Of a stretch of 64,000 nt of DNA, positions 44,972-53,820 are shown piece by piece; position 1 is the first letter of the stretch, and every line of letters starts with the position of its first letter. Under the pieces are notes generated by a model. It searched no databases and was not told the origin of the DNA. It saw only the letters and a list, made by a program, of their open reading frames with translations. A program made the position numbers and the translations under genes. Origin of the DNA: Rhodobacter sp. SY28-1 (GTDB lineage: Bacteria; Pseudomonadota; Alphaproteobacteria; Rhodobacterales; Rhodobacteraceae); the NCBI RefSeq assembly GCF_005222785.1, contig NZ_STGH01000002.1, positions 744,001 through 808,000 of the forward strand, given 5' to 3'.

Positions 44972-46129
44972 ATGCGCGCCGCCCTTCTTGCCCTCGCCCT
45001 CGCCACCCCCGCCGCTGCGGCCCCCTGTGGCGGCGACTTCGGGGGATTCCTGACCCAGATGGAGGCCGAAGCCGTCGCCGCGGGCGTCCCTGCCGACGCT
45101 GCCGCCGCCTTCTTCAAGGGCGCACGGCAGGACCCGAAGGTTCTGAAGGCCGACCGCTCCCAGGGCGTCTTCCGCAAGACCTTCCTCGACTTCTCGCAGT
45201 CCCTCATCTCCAAGGGCCGCCTCTCCACCGCCCGCGCAAAGTCCGAATCCCTCAACGACATCTTCACCCGCGCCGAGACCGAATACGGCGTCTCGCGCGG
45301 CATCCTGCTCGCCTTCTGGGCCTTCGAAACTGATTTCGGCCAGGTCCAGGGTGACTTCAACACGCGCAACGCCCTCCTCACTCTCGCCCACGACTGCCGC
45401 CGGCCCGAACTCTTCCAACCGCAGGTCCTCGCCGCCGCCCAGCTGCACGCGATGAACGACTTTCCGCTGGACACCACCGGCGCCTGGGCGGGCGAGATCG
45501 GCATGGTCCAGATGCTGCCGAAGGACATCCTCGAACGCGGCGTCGATGGCGATGGCGACGGTCTGATCCTCCTCAAGACCTCGCAGGCCGATGCCATTCT
45601 CTCTGGCGCGCGGATGCTCCAGCACCACGGCTGGCGCGCGGGCGAACCCTGGCTGGCCGAAATATCCCTGCCCGAAACCTTTGACTGGTCGCTGACCGGC
45701 CTCGACACGGAGAAGTCCACCGAGGACTGGCAGGAGCTTGGCGTCACCCCGCGCAACGGCCCGCTGACCCCGGGCCTGGCCGCCTCGATCCTCTTGCCGC
45801 AGGGCCGCAACGGCCCCGCCTTCCTCGCCTACCCGAACTACCGCGTGCTGTTCGAATGGAACAAGAGCTTCGTCTACGTCACCACCGCCGCCTATTTCGC
45901 CACCCGGATCGAGGGCGCCGAGCCTTACGCCGCGGGCAACCCCGACCCGGCCCTGTCCGGCGATGACATGACCGCGCTGCAGGAAAAGCTGGCCGGGCTT
46001 GGCCATGACGTCGGCAAGATCGACGGCATCCTCGGCGCTGGCACCCGCGCGGCCGTGCAGAGGGAACAGGTCCGCCTCGGCCTGCCCGCCGACGGCTGGC
46101 CCACCCGGGCACTCTTGGACGCCCTTTGA
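44972..46129 (+). CDS. Lytic murein transglycosylase with peptidoglycan-binding domain
   Basis: 385 residues. Signal peptide (LLALALATPAAAA), then an MltB-type domain with catalytic Glu119 in LLAFWAFETDFGQ and the EIGMVQMLPKDILERGVDGDGDG calcium-site-like loop, and a C-terminal peptidoglycan-binding domain (about 330-385, with LGHDVGKIDGILGAGTRAAV). It cleaves glycan strands to 1,6-anhydromuramyl products in the periplasm. Start at 44972 with GGAG five bases upstream. The next gene begins in its stop codon (TGATG). Confidence 0.92.
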   Translation: MRAALLALALATPAAAAPCGGDFGGFLTQMEAEAVAAGVPADAAAAFFKGARQDPKVLKADRSQGVFRKTFLDFSQSLISKGRLSTARAKSESLNDIFTRAETEYGVSRGILLAFWAFETDFGQVQGDFNTRNALLTLAHDCRRPELFQPQVLAAAQLHAMNDFPLDTTGAWAGEIGMVQMLPKDILERGVDGDGDGLILLKTSQADAILSGARMLQHHGWRAGEPWLAEISLPETFDWSLTGLDTEKSTEDWQELGVTPRNGPLTPGLAASILLPQGRNGPAFLAYPNYRVLFEWNKSFVYVTTAAYFATRIEGAEPYAAGNPDPALSGDDMTALQEKLAGLGHDVGKIDGILGAGTRAAVQREQVRLGLPADGWPTRALLDAL

Positions 46130-47034
46130 TGGCCAGTTGGGGCCTGGTCGCGACGATCAAGGCACCCGAGGAGAAGGCCCTTGCCTTCGCCGCCCATCAT
46201 CTGTCCCTCGGCGCGGATCACCTCTGGCTCTTCTTCGACGACCCCGACGCCCCGATCCCCGCGCTGCTGGCCAACCACCCCCGCATCACCGCCACCCTGT
46301 GCGACGAGGCGCACTGGACCCATGTCGGCAAGAAGCGCCCGCCCGCGCACCAAAACCGCCAGACCCAGAACGCGCGCCTCACCTATCGCGAACTCGCCCA
46401 CACCGACTGGATCATCCACATCGACGTCGACGAGTTCCTTCTGCCCCCCCGCCCCGTCGCCGCGATACTGGCCGATGTCCCTGACGACACAATCGCGATC
46501 AAGTTCGAACCGTTCGAGGCGATGCACGACCCGCTCCTCCCCGACGACATCTTCACCGCGCGCGAGTTTCGCGCGGCGCTGCGCCACGAACACTGGCCCC
46601 GCCGCCGCGCCGCACTGGGGCCATACCGCAAGGTCATCCGTGACGGGATGATGTCCCACACCGTGGGCAAGGTCGCTTACCGCACGGGGGTCAAGGGCCT
46701 CCTGCCCCGCCTCCACACCGTCATGGTCGACAAGGAGTTCGTCCGCACCCCCGACTGGCACCCCGAGATCCGGCTTCTGCACTTTCACGCCCAGGACAAG
46801 GCCGCCTGGCTTGCCGCCGTGCCCTTCCGCATCACCAAGGGCGCCTACCAGTTCCGCCCTGAACTGCAGGCCTTCCTGGCCGACTCCCCGCCCGAGGAGA
46901 TCGACCGCTTCTATCGCCGCACCCAGATCCTGTCTGTCGATCTGCGAGATGAGCTGGTGAAGGTCGGCCGCGTCATCATCGCCGATCTCGGCCTGCGCGC
47001 GAAGGTCCAGGCGCTGCTCGACGGGCGTCTCTAA
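46129..47034 (+). CDS. Glycosyltransferase family 2-like protein
   Basis: 301 residues, cytosolic. The metal-binding D-x-D is HIDVDEFLL, in the typical context of the Glyco_tranf_2_4/GT92-like group (NARLTYRELAHTDWIIHIDV). The N-terminal part ATIKAPEEKALAFAAHHLSLGAD fits that family. Sugar donor and acceptor unknown; the adjoining murein hydrolase suggests an envelope role but does not prove it. Ends four bases inside the convergent haemoglobin gene. Confidence 0.82.
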   Translation: MASWGLVATIKAPEEKALAFAAHHLSLGADHLWLFFDDPDAPIPALLANHPRITATLCDEAHWTHVGKKRPPAHQNRQTQNARLTYRELAHTDWIIHIDVDEFLLPPRPVAAILADVPDDTIAIKFEPFEAMHDPLLPDDIFTAREFRAALRHEHWPRRRAALGPYRKVIRDGMMSHTVGKVAYRTGVKGLLPRLHTVMVDKEFVRTPDWHPEIRLLHFHAQDKAAWLAAVPFRITKGAYQFRPELQAFLADSPPEEIDRFYRRTQILSVDLRDELVKVGRVIIADLGLRAKVQALLDGRL

Positions 47035-47414
47035 ACCGTATTCACCAGCATCAGCGCTGCCCGCCGGAAGGTCGCCATGATCTCCCCGCGCTCCGTCTCG
47101 GCCACCCCGGTCTCCACCATCGCCTGGTCCATCACCGCCAGCCAGTCCTCGGCATCCTGCCGCCTGATTTCCACATGGGCGTGGATTTCCCGCAGGTTCA
47201 TGTGGCCGTGGAGTTCATGATAGTACCGCCGCCCACCGAAGAAACCGCAGAGGAAGTTGAACTGCTCGGGCCGCACATGGCTCAACCCATGCCCGCGCTG
47301 GTGCATCGCCATGATGGCCGCGCCCTGCGGCAGGGTCTCGATCAGGTCGTAGAAATGGTTCACCAGCAGCTTGACCTGCGGCTCACCCCCGATCCTGTCG
47401 ATCATCGGTTCCAT
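47031..47414 (-). CDS. Group II truncated haemoglobin
   Basis: 127 residues, cytosolic haem protein. Residues typical of trHbII: Tyr22 region (NHFYDLIE), HELHGHMNLREIHAHVEI with His78 in the proximal position, and Trp91 (AEDWLAVMD) at G8. The block FNFLCGFFGGRRYYHE is characteristic. Starts 4 bases after the tdm stop, so it is almost certainly translated from the tdm mRNA. Such proteins bind O2 and NO; a role in supplying or protecting the oxygen-using amine demethylation steps is an inference. Confidence 0.88.
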   Translation of the reverse strand: MEPMIDRIGGEPQVKLLVNHFYDLIETLPQGAAIMAMHQRGHGLSHVRPEQFNFLCGFFGGRRYYHELHGHMNLREIHAHVEIRRQDAEDWLAVMDQAMVETGVAETERGEIMATFRRAALMLVNTV

Positions 47415-47418
47415 GGCT

Positions 47419-49788
47419 TCAGCTTTGCGGCCGCGTCTTCTTCGGGTCGTAATGCGACAAGGACACGATCACCGCCGGCAGCCGCTTTTGCTGGCTGTCC
47501 AGCTTGCCGACCTCCAGCGCCGTGCCCACCTCTGCATGCGCCACATCCACTCGCGCCAGCGCGATGTTCTTGCCGAGGATTGGCGAGCGGACCGAGGACG
47601 TCACCTCCCCTACCTGCGCCCGGCCCACATGCAGGCAATCGCCGTGGCCCACGTCGACGTTCGCGTCGATCTCCAGCCCCACGAATTTGCGGCTGGGGTG
47701 TTCCTTCCGCCGGATCAGCGCTTCACGGCCCACGAAATCGTCGGTCTTCGACTTCAAGGGCACCGTGAACCCGATCCCCGCCTCGAACGGGTCCGTCTGG
47801 TCGCTGAAGTCGTAGCCTGCGAAGATCAGCCCCGCCTCGATCCGCACCATGTCCAGGGCCTGCAGCCCCATCGGCTTCAGCCCCAGATCGCCGCCATTGG
47901 CCCAGACCGCGTCATAGACCGCCGCGCCGTCCTTCGGGTGGCAGAAGACCTCGAACCCGAGCTCCCCGGTATACCCCGTCCGCGACACCACGACCGGCGC
48001 CCCCGACGGCCCGCCCAACCGGCCCACGGTGAACCGGAACCAGCCCAGCTCCTCGATCGTTGGCTGGTGCGGCGCGGTCCAGATCATCCGCTTGATGATC
48101 TCGCGGCTGTTCGGCCCCTGGACCGCCAGGTTGTGCAGCTGGTCGGTGGACGACCGCACCATCACCTTCAGCCCCAGCTTCTCGGCCTGCTCCCGGATCC
48201 ACACCCCGCCATAGTCGTCCCCGCCGATCCAGCGGAACTGATCGCGGCCCAGGCGGAATAGCGTCCCGTCGTCGATCATCCCGCCATGCTCATAGCACAT
48301 CGCGGAATAGACCACTTGGCCCTGGGACAGCTTCTTCACATCCCGCGTCAGCACCCACTGCATCAGCGCCTCGGCATCCGGCCCCGTGACCTCCCACTTC
48401 CGGAGGGGCGACAGGTCCAGCACCACCGCCGCCTGACGACAGGCCCAGTATTCCTCCAGCGCGCCATTGGCCGAATAGACCTGCGGCAGCCAATACCCTT
48501 TGTATTCTACGTGATGCCGGGTCTTCTCGACGATCCGCGAGTGGAACGCAGTTTCCTTGGTCATCTTCGGCTCCGCATCAGGCGTGGGGCGATAGGCGAT
48601 GGAACGGGAGAACGTCTCCGCCCCCGAATAGGTGCGGACATGGATGTCCGACAGGTACCAGCCATTGGCCGGCGAGGTGTCATCCGGGCAGGCCGAGTTC
48701 ACGCAGACGATGTCGGTCAGCGCCCGGAAAAGGACATAGTCACCCGGTCGGGACCAAGGCTCGTCGCTGATCAGCACCCCATGTGAATCAATGTTCGTAT
48801 TGAAGAACAGGTTCACCGCCATCCAGCCGGGCCTCGGGTCCACCCCGTGCCCGGCCAAGGCCTTGTTGAAGTTGTCCGAGCAATTCACATGCCCCGGATA
48901 GCCGATGTCGTCGTAGTATTTCGACGCGCAGGCCATCGCAAAAGCGTCGTGTCGCCCCACCGTGTCCTGCACCACCTCGACCAGCGGCACCCAGTCCTGA
49001 TCGTAGTATTTGGAATGCAGCCCGGGCATCGAATAGGCGTGCCCCATCAGCGTGCGCGAGGTCGTCACGTCCAGCGCATGCTGGATGCCCTTGTCCAGCT
49101 TCCGCGCGTCAAAGCACTGGAAATCCGTGCACTGCCGCCCGTCCACGTCGAGGATCTGGATGTAATCCCCCGCCTTGACGAAATAGCTTTCCGCCGTCGC
49201 CGACTTTACCCGCAGGTCCAGGATCGGGTCCGCCAGCGGATCCGGCAGGTCGTACTGCCCCACCATCCGCGGCTTGGCCCGCTGCACCAGAACCGTCACC
49301 GGCGTCGCCGTATCCTGCGCGTCCGGAGCCATCGGCAGCCCTGGCGCACAGACCACCAGCCACCCCTCATCCAGCGCCGTCATCTCTGCCCGCGTCCCCG
49401 CCGGAGTCTCGGCCGAGAACAGCCGCACCGCCCCCGCCTTGCCCAGGTCGATCTTCCGCGCCGCCAAGCCCTTGCGCAGCCGCCCCAGGCTCTCCTCACC
49501 CGAGGCCAGCATCGCCTTCAACCCCTCCGCCGTCGCATTCGCCGCGCCCCCCAGCATGGCCGCATCGATCCGCCCGTCCCTTGTCGCAGCCACCAGCTCC
49601 ACCGGCTGCCCGCCCTCGTCGTTGACCAGCGTAATCCGGTCGCCGACCGACACCTGCAACAGCACCGCACCGCCCCCCGCCACCACATGCCGCTCCTGCC
49701 CGTGGTTGCGCGAAAAACCCTGCGGAGTCAAAATCCTCGACGGTCGGGGTGGACCGGGGATCACGGACGGATAAATGGTGTCGAGCAT
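47419..49788 (-). CDS. tdm: Trimethylamine N-oxide demethylase
   Basis: Cleaves TMAO to dimethylamine and formaldehyde. 789 residues with a two-part layout: an N-terminal part with a DUF1989 region (about 180-370: DGRQCTDFQCFDARKLDKG, HDAFAMAC, GHVNCSDNFNKAL) and a C-terminal GcvT-like folate domain (about 400-780: VSRTGYTGELGFEVF, DMVRIEAGLIFAGYDF). This fusion is the known Tdm arrangement, with a zinc-dependent active site in the first part and tetrahydrofolate capture of formaldehyde in the second. GGGGA before the ATG. Followed by a haemoglobin gene. Other DUF1989-GcvT fusions exist, but Tmm nearby supports this call. Confidence 0.9.
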   Translation of the reverse strand: MLDTIYPSVIPGPPRPSRILTPQGFSRNHGQERHVVAGGGAVLLQVSVGDRITLVNDEGGQPVELVAATRDGRIDAAMLGGAANATAEGLKAMLASGEESLGRLRKGLAARKIDLGKAGAVRLFSAETPAGTRAEMTALDEGWLVVCAPGLPMAPDAQDTATPVTVLVQRAKPRMVGQYDLPDPLADPILDLRVKSATAESYFVKAGDYIQILDVDGRQCTDFQCFDARKLDKGIQHALDVTTSRTLMGHAYSMPGLHSKYYDQDWVPLVEVVQDTVGRHDAFAMACASKYYDDIGYPGHVNCSDNFNKALAGHGVDPRPGWMAVNLFFNTNIDSHGVLISDEPWSRPGDYVLFRALTDIVCVNSACPDDTSPANGWYLSDIHVRTYSGAETFSRSIAYRPTPDAEPKMTKETAFHSRIVEKTRHHVEYKGYWLPQVYSANGALEEYWACRQAAVVLDLSPLRKWEVTGPDAEALMQWVLTRDVKKLSQGQVVYSAMCYEHGGMIDDGTLFRLGRDQFRWIGGDDYGGVWIREQAEKLGLKVMVRSSTDQLHNLAVQGPNSREIIKRMIWTAPHQPTIEELGWFRFTVGRLGGPSGAPVVVSRTGYTGELGFEVFCHPKDGAAVYDAVWANGGDLGLKPMGLQALDMVRIEAGLIFAGYDFSDQTDPFEAGIGFTVPLKSKTDDFVGREALIRRKEHPSRKFVGLEIDANVDVGHGDCLHVGRAQVGEVTSSVRSPILGKNIALARVDVAHAEVGTALEVGKLDSQQKRLPAVIVSLSHYDPKKTRPQS

Positions 49789-49903
49789 GGCTTCCCCGCA
49801 ATCGGACCAGACGGTTCGTTTAATGAGGATAAAACTTGTTCATCCAGAAGAATAGCGCCAGGGTAAGCCTGACACAAGCTTCGAACGGCGAAAAGGCGGC
49901 AAA

Positions 49904-50761
49904 ATGCTTGCACTCGGCTACGGCCTGACCGCCGCCCTGATCTGGGCGGTCCATGACCTGCTGGCGCGCAAGCTTTCACAGGGAGCGACGCTTCTGCCGA
50001 TCATCGCCACCGTTCTTGGTGCGGGTTGCCTTGTCCTGATCCCCTTCGCGCTGCTGGCCGACTGGTCCAGCATGAACGCCAAAGCCTGGGGCGCCAGCAT
50101 CGCCGGGGGGCTGGCCTTCGCCGTCGCCATCGGCAGCCTTTACAAGGCCTTCTCCTTGGCCCCCGTGCGCCTGGTCTCACCCGTCATCGGGGCCTATCCG
50201 CTGTTGACCCTCCTCATCGCCATCGCGCAGGGGCGCGACATCTCGCCGGGGGATTGGTGGGCCGTCGTGCTGATCGTCACCGGCATCGCTGTCGTCGCCA
50301 TGTCCTCCCGCGACGATGCCCCCCACCTCTACGCCGCGCCGCCCGCCACCGCCCTCGCCTGGGCGGCGCTCTCGGCGATGGGCTTCGCGGCCACCTTCGC
50401 CCTGGGTCAGGTCGGGACGCGCCTCGGCTCGGAACTTCCGGTCATCCTGATCGGCCGGGTGGTCGCGCTGGCCGCCATTGTCGCGCTTGCCCTCGTCCGC
50501 TCCGCCAGCCTGAGCCCGCCCCGCCGACAGCTTGGCCTTCTCGCCCTGATGGGGGCCTTCGACGCGCTCGCACTTGGCCTCGTCACCGCGTCGGGCACAC
50601 TGCCCAAGGCCGAATATGCCTCGGTCACCTCATCGCTGTTCGGGGTGCTGACGGTCCTTCTTGCCGCCTGGTTCCTGAAAGAGGGTGTCCGCGCCGTGCA
50701 ATGGTTCGGGATCGCCGCCGTCTTCACCGGCATCGCCGTTCTGGGATTGCAGGGAGCGTAA
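49904..50761 (+). CDS. EamA/DMT-type transporter
   Basis: 285 residues with ten membrane helices in two EamA halves (YGLTAALIWAVHDLLARK and ALSAMGFAATFALGQVGTRL). Drug/metabolite exporter or importer; substrate unknown. It is the only plus-strand gene between tdm and the dmm operon and shares its 115-base upstream region with tdm, so common control is possible. It ends in palindromic element copy 2. Confidence 0.85.
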   Translation: MLALGYGLTAALIWAVHDLLARKLSQGATLLPIIATVLGAGCLVLIPFALLADWSSMNAKAWGASIAGGLAFAVAIGSLYKAFSLAPVRLVSPVIGAYPLLTLLIAIAQGRDISPGDWWAVVLIVTGIAVVAMSSRDDAPHLYAAPPATALAWAALSAMGFAATFALGQVGTRLGSELPVILIGRVVALAAIVALALVRSASLSPPRRQLGLLALMGAFDALALGLVTASGTLPKAEYASVTSSLFGVLTVLLAAWFLKEGVRAVQWFGIAAVFTGIAVLGLQGA

Positions 50762-50784
50762 GGTGGGCGAACCGCCCACCCTAC
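50758..50784. repeat. GTAAGGTGGGCG palindromic element, copy 2 (probable terminator)
   Basis: Same 27-base element as 5364-5390 with two loop changes. The left end contains the stop codon of the EamA gene (50759-50761), and the right end contains the stop of the convergent regulator gene (50781-50783). It therefore sits exactly on both 3' ends. Confidence 0.7.
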
Positions 50785-51785
50785 TCCGCCGCTTCAACCC
50801 GGACCGGCGCGCGCCGGACCGACTGGGTCAGACGCCGCTCGTCGCGAGGTGAGACCCCGAAGAATTCCGTATAGTGCCGGATCATCGGGCTGGAGGTCAT
50901 GTAGCCCACCGACGCCGCGATTTCCCGAAGCGAATCATTGGAATACAGCACCCGCTGCCGTGCCTTCATCAGCCGCAGGTGGTGGTAATAGCGCAGCGGG
51001 CTCTGCCCCGTCTCGCGCTTGAACATGCGTTCAAAATGCCGCCCGGACAGGCCCACCGCGGACGCCACATCGGGGATGCGCAGCGGGTCCTCGACATGGG
51101 TCTCGAACAGCCGGATCGCCTCGCGGATCGCCGCCGGAAGGGTGTCGGTCGTGCCCCCTGACCGCGCAACGGGGACCTTCTGGCTGGCATCCGCGTCGCG
51201 CACGAAGGGGTGCTGGAACCAGCAGGCCACCTCGGTCATGCAGTCCCGCCCCAGCCGCTCCTCGATCAAGCGCAGCATCAGGTCAAAGACCGCCCCCGCC
51301 CCGCTGGCCGTGATCCGCCGCCCATCCCGCAGGATCGTGACCTCGCGCGCCTCCACGTCCGGAAAGTCCGCCTTGAACGCCGCCTCATAGCACCAGTGGA
51401 CCGAGCAGGGCCGCCCCTCCATCAGTCCCGCCCGGGCCAGGGGGAAGATCCCGCCGGAAAAGGCCCCCAGCGTGGCGCCGGTCCGGTCCAGCCAGCGCAA
51501 GCGGGCCGGGCTGCGGCGCGGGTCGGAAAACTCGGCTGTCGGCGGCGAGATCAGGTAAAGGTGATCCAGCCCGTCAGCCTCGGACAAGGTGATGTCGGGC
51601 TCAAACCCGATCTCGGCCGAGGACCGCACCGGCGCCGCGGTCTCTGCCACCAGTTGCCAGACGAATTCCCGCCGTCCGGTGATCTCGTTCGCCGCGCGCA
51701 GGGGCTCGATGGCCGAGGTCAGGCAGGCCATCGGAAAGCCGGGGAACATCAGGAACCCCAGCTTCAAGGGCCCCCGCTCAGTCAT
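50781..51785 (-). CDS. GlxA-type AraC family transcriptional regulator
   Basis: 334 residues: an N-terminal DJ-1/PfpI-like ligand domain (LKLGFLMFPGFPMACLTSA to about 190), then a C-terminal double helix-turn-helix of AraC type (RIPDVASAVGLSGRHFERMFKRE and the SPLRYYHHLRLMKARQ block). Such regulators control amine and choline catabolic genes in other bacteria (GbdR, SouR). It overlaps the end of dmmC by 8 bases and is the last gene of the dmm operon, so it is a good candidate regulator of this region. Confidence 0.88.
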   Translation of the reverse strand: MTERGPLKLGFLMFPGFPMACLTSAIEPLRAANEITGRREFVWQLVAETAAPVRSSAEIGFEPDITLSEADGLDHLYLISPPTAEFSDPRRSPARLRWLDRTGATLGAFSGGIFPLARAGLMEGRPCSVHWCYEAAFKADFPDVEAREVTILRDGRRITASGAGAVFDLMLRLIEERLGRDCMTEVACWFQHPFVRDADASQKVPVARSGGTTDTLPAAIREAIRLFETHVEDPLRIPDVASAVGLSGRHFERMFKRETGQSPLRYYHHLRLMKARQRVLYSNDSLREIAASVGYMTSSPMIRHYTEFFGVSPRDERRLTQSVRRAPVRVEAAE

Positions 51786-52848
51786 CGGGGAACCAGCCGG
51801 GCGAGGTCGGCGTGCCGTCATCGTACTTCGACAGCCACTCCACCATCGCATCGCGGTTGCGGATGAAGCCCTTGTAGGTTGCCAGCTCCACCGGCAGGTC
51901 GCGGATCACCCGATGCAGCCGCCGCGCCCATTTCGGGACCTCGGCGATCTGCTCGAAGCTGCACAGATAGCACCGAATGTCGAAGGCAATCGCGTTTGAA
52001 CGTGGCAGGCGATACAGGCTTTGCAGCTCTACCCGAAGGTGCTGCTTCTTCCCCATATTCTCCTGAGTGATCGTGGTCTTGGTCGGGCCCCACTTGGGGT
52101 AGGTCTCGGGCGCGGTGTCCAGAAGCGGGTTCACCGTCATCGTCCAGTTGAACCGTCGCACCGGGGCGCCGTGCTGGAGCTTCAGCAGGAACTTCAGCGC
52201 CCGCTCAAAGACACCCTTCTCGTGCGCCAGCGGCACTGGGGCGTGCCACTCCATGAAGTTCATGCCGACGTCAAAGTCCACCGACCAGTCCGCCTGCGAT
52301 GTGGCGATCCCCGCATCCATCCACAGCGTCCCGTCGCGTTCATCCTGCAGCGTCCAGTCACCCTGGGTCTGCCGCATGATGTACTCGAATGGTGGATAGG
52401 GCAGCGTCGATTCATCCAGGAATGTGAACGACTGTTCGATACCCAGCGGCCGGTTCACCCAATGCCAGCGGTTGCCGTCCTTCGTCAGCGAAAACCACTG
52501 CGGATAATCGCGCGCCTTGGTCTCCATGATCAGTTCCAGCGTGTCCCAGCCGGCCAGCGTCATGTGCGGCAGCGACTGGCAGCGCAGCGGGTCCTCGGCC
52601 AGCACCTTGGCGCGGTCGATCATCTCGGCGACGTAGTGTTCGTCCACGTCGAAGGTGTGCTCGAACGCCGTGCCCTTCCGGCCCGGGACATGCGGCTCCA
52701 TGTTCACGGAATACATATAGTCGTCGCGGTCGAAGGGGAACGGAAACCGGCGCGGGTCACTGTTGCGATATGTGAAGGTGTCGCGGAACGTCTCGTCCCG
52801 GAAGAAGCCGCCGAAGTCGTCGGGAGCGAACTTGAAATCAAGGCTCAT
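51778..52848 (-). CDS. dmmC: Dimethylamine monooxygenase subunit DmmC (DUF3445, haem N-demethylase)
   Basis: 356 residues, matches the DUF3445 haem-dependent oxidative N-demethylase family. Blocks: MEPHVPGRKGTAFEHTF region, RWHWVNRPLGIEQSFTFLDE, VNPLLDTAPETYPKWGP, and the RCYLCSFEQI segment. Works with DmmA and DmmB to turn dimethylamine to methylamine and formaldehyde with O2. The order dmmD-A-B-C matches the marine roseobacter operon. The gene is 9 bases after dmmB and overlaps the regulator gene. Subunit lettering follows gene order and may differ between papers. Confidence 0.88.
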   Translation of the reverse strand: MSLDFKFAPDDFGGFFRDETFRDTFTYRNSDPRRFPFPFDRDDYMYSVNMEPHVPGRKGTAFEHTFDVDEHYVAEMIDRAKVLAEDPLRCQSLPHMTLAGWDTLELIMETKARDYPQWFSLTKDGNRWHWVNRPLGIEQSFTFLDESTLPYPPFEYIMRQTQGDWTLQDERDGTLWMDAGIATSQADWSVDFDVGMNFMEWHAPVPLAHEKGVFERALKFLLKLQHGAPVRRFNWTMTVNPLLDTAPETYPKWGPTKTTITQENMGKKQHLRVELQSLYRLPRSNAIAFDIRCYLCSFEQIAEVPKWARRLHRVIRDLPVELATYKGFIRNRDAMVEWLSKYDDGTPTSPGWFPDD

Positions 52849-52857
52849 GGTTCTCTC

Positions 52858-53820
52858 CTATCGGTCAATGACAAGGGTCTTGCCCTCGAAGCGGCTGACG
52901 CAGGGCATGATCTTCGTGTTGGCAGCCTGCTCTTCCGGCGACAGCCAGTGGTCGCGGTGCAGGATGGTTCCGTCACATTTGTGAACGTTCGTTTCGCACT
53001 GACCACAGGCCCCGCCGCGGCAGAGGTAAGGGGCGTCCACGCCTGCCGCCTCCATCGCCTCCAGCAGCGATTGCGTTGTGCCGACCGTGATGGTCTTGCC
53101 GCTGGCTGCAAGCTCTACCTGGAACGGCAAGCCGGTGCCCGGGGCAAGGAATTCCTCGTGGTGCAGAGCTTGGCTAGGCCAGCCCATGCTTTCGGCGGTG
53201 GACAGCACCCAGCCGATCATTCCCTTCGGCCCACAGACATAAAGGTGCGTGCCAATCGGCTGATTTTCCAGGACCTTTCCAAGGTCGATCATCTGCTTCT
53301 GGTCGTCGAAGTAGCAGTGCACCCGATCCGGATGGGCCGAAGTCAGCCGGTCCATATAGGCTCCCAGCGGCTTGGATCGCGCGGAATAATGCAGTTCGAA
53401 CTTGCCGCCGAAGTGCGTCAGTTGCGCGATCTGCGCCAGGAATGGCGTGATCCCGATCCCGCCCGCGATCATCAGATGCTTCTTCGCCCGATTGTCCAAG
53501 GGGAACAGGTTGACCGGGTAGGACAGCGTCATTTCCATCCCAGGCACGACGTGCCGGTGCATGTAAAGCGACCCGCCACGGCCCACGTCATCGCGCCGAA
53601 CCGAGATTTCATAGCCCGACCGATCTTCAGGGTCGGACATAAGTGAATACGGGTTCAGCCTGCGGGTGCCATGGTCGTCCATCTCGACCACGGTATGCGC
53701 GCCACCCGAAAACGCGGGCAGTGGCGAGCCGTCGCGGGAGACAAAACGGAAGCGCTTGATGAGGTCATTGACCTCGACCACCTCGGCCACGCGGACCTGA
53801 AGTTTTGCGCCCCCGCTCAT
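52858..53820 (-). CDS. dmmB: Dimethylamine monooxygenase reductase subunit DmmB
   Basis: 320-residue electron-transfer subunit of the phthalate dioxygenase reductase type. Flavin domain with RRLNPYSLMS, NAD domain with IAGGIGITPFLAQ and YVCGPKGMIG, and a C-terminal plant-type [2Fe-2S] domain with Cys267, Cys272, Cys275 and Cys307 (CRGGACGQC, then PC). It carries electrons from NAD(P)H to the haem subunit. The start overlaps the dmmA stop (ATGA at 53817-53820). Confidence 0.9.
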   Translation of the reverse strand: MSGGAKLQVRVAEVVEVNDLIKRFRFVSRDGSPLPAFSGGAHTVVEMDDHGTRRLNPYSLMSDPEDRSGYEISVRRDDVGRGGSLYMHRHVVPGMEMTLSYPVNLFPLDNRAKKHLMIAGGIGITPFLAQIAQLTHFGGKFELHYSARSKPLGAYMDRLTSAHPDRVHCYFDDQKQMIDLGKVLENQPIGTHLYVCGPKGMIGWVLSTAESMGWPSQALHHEEFLAPGTGLPFQVELAASGKTITVGTTQSLLEAMEAAGVDAPYLCRGGACGQCETNVHKCDGTILHRDHWLSPEEQAANTKIMPCVSRFEGKTLVIDR

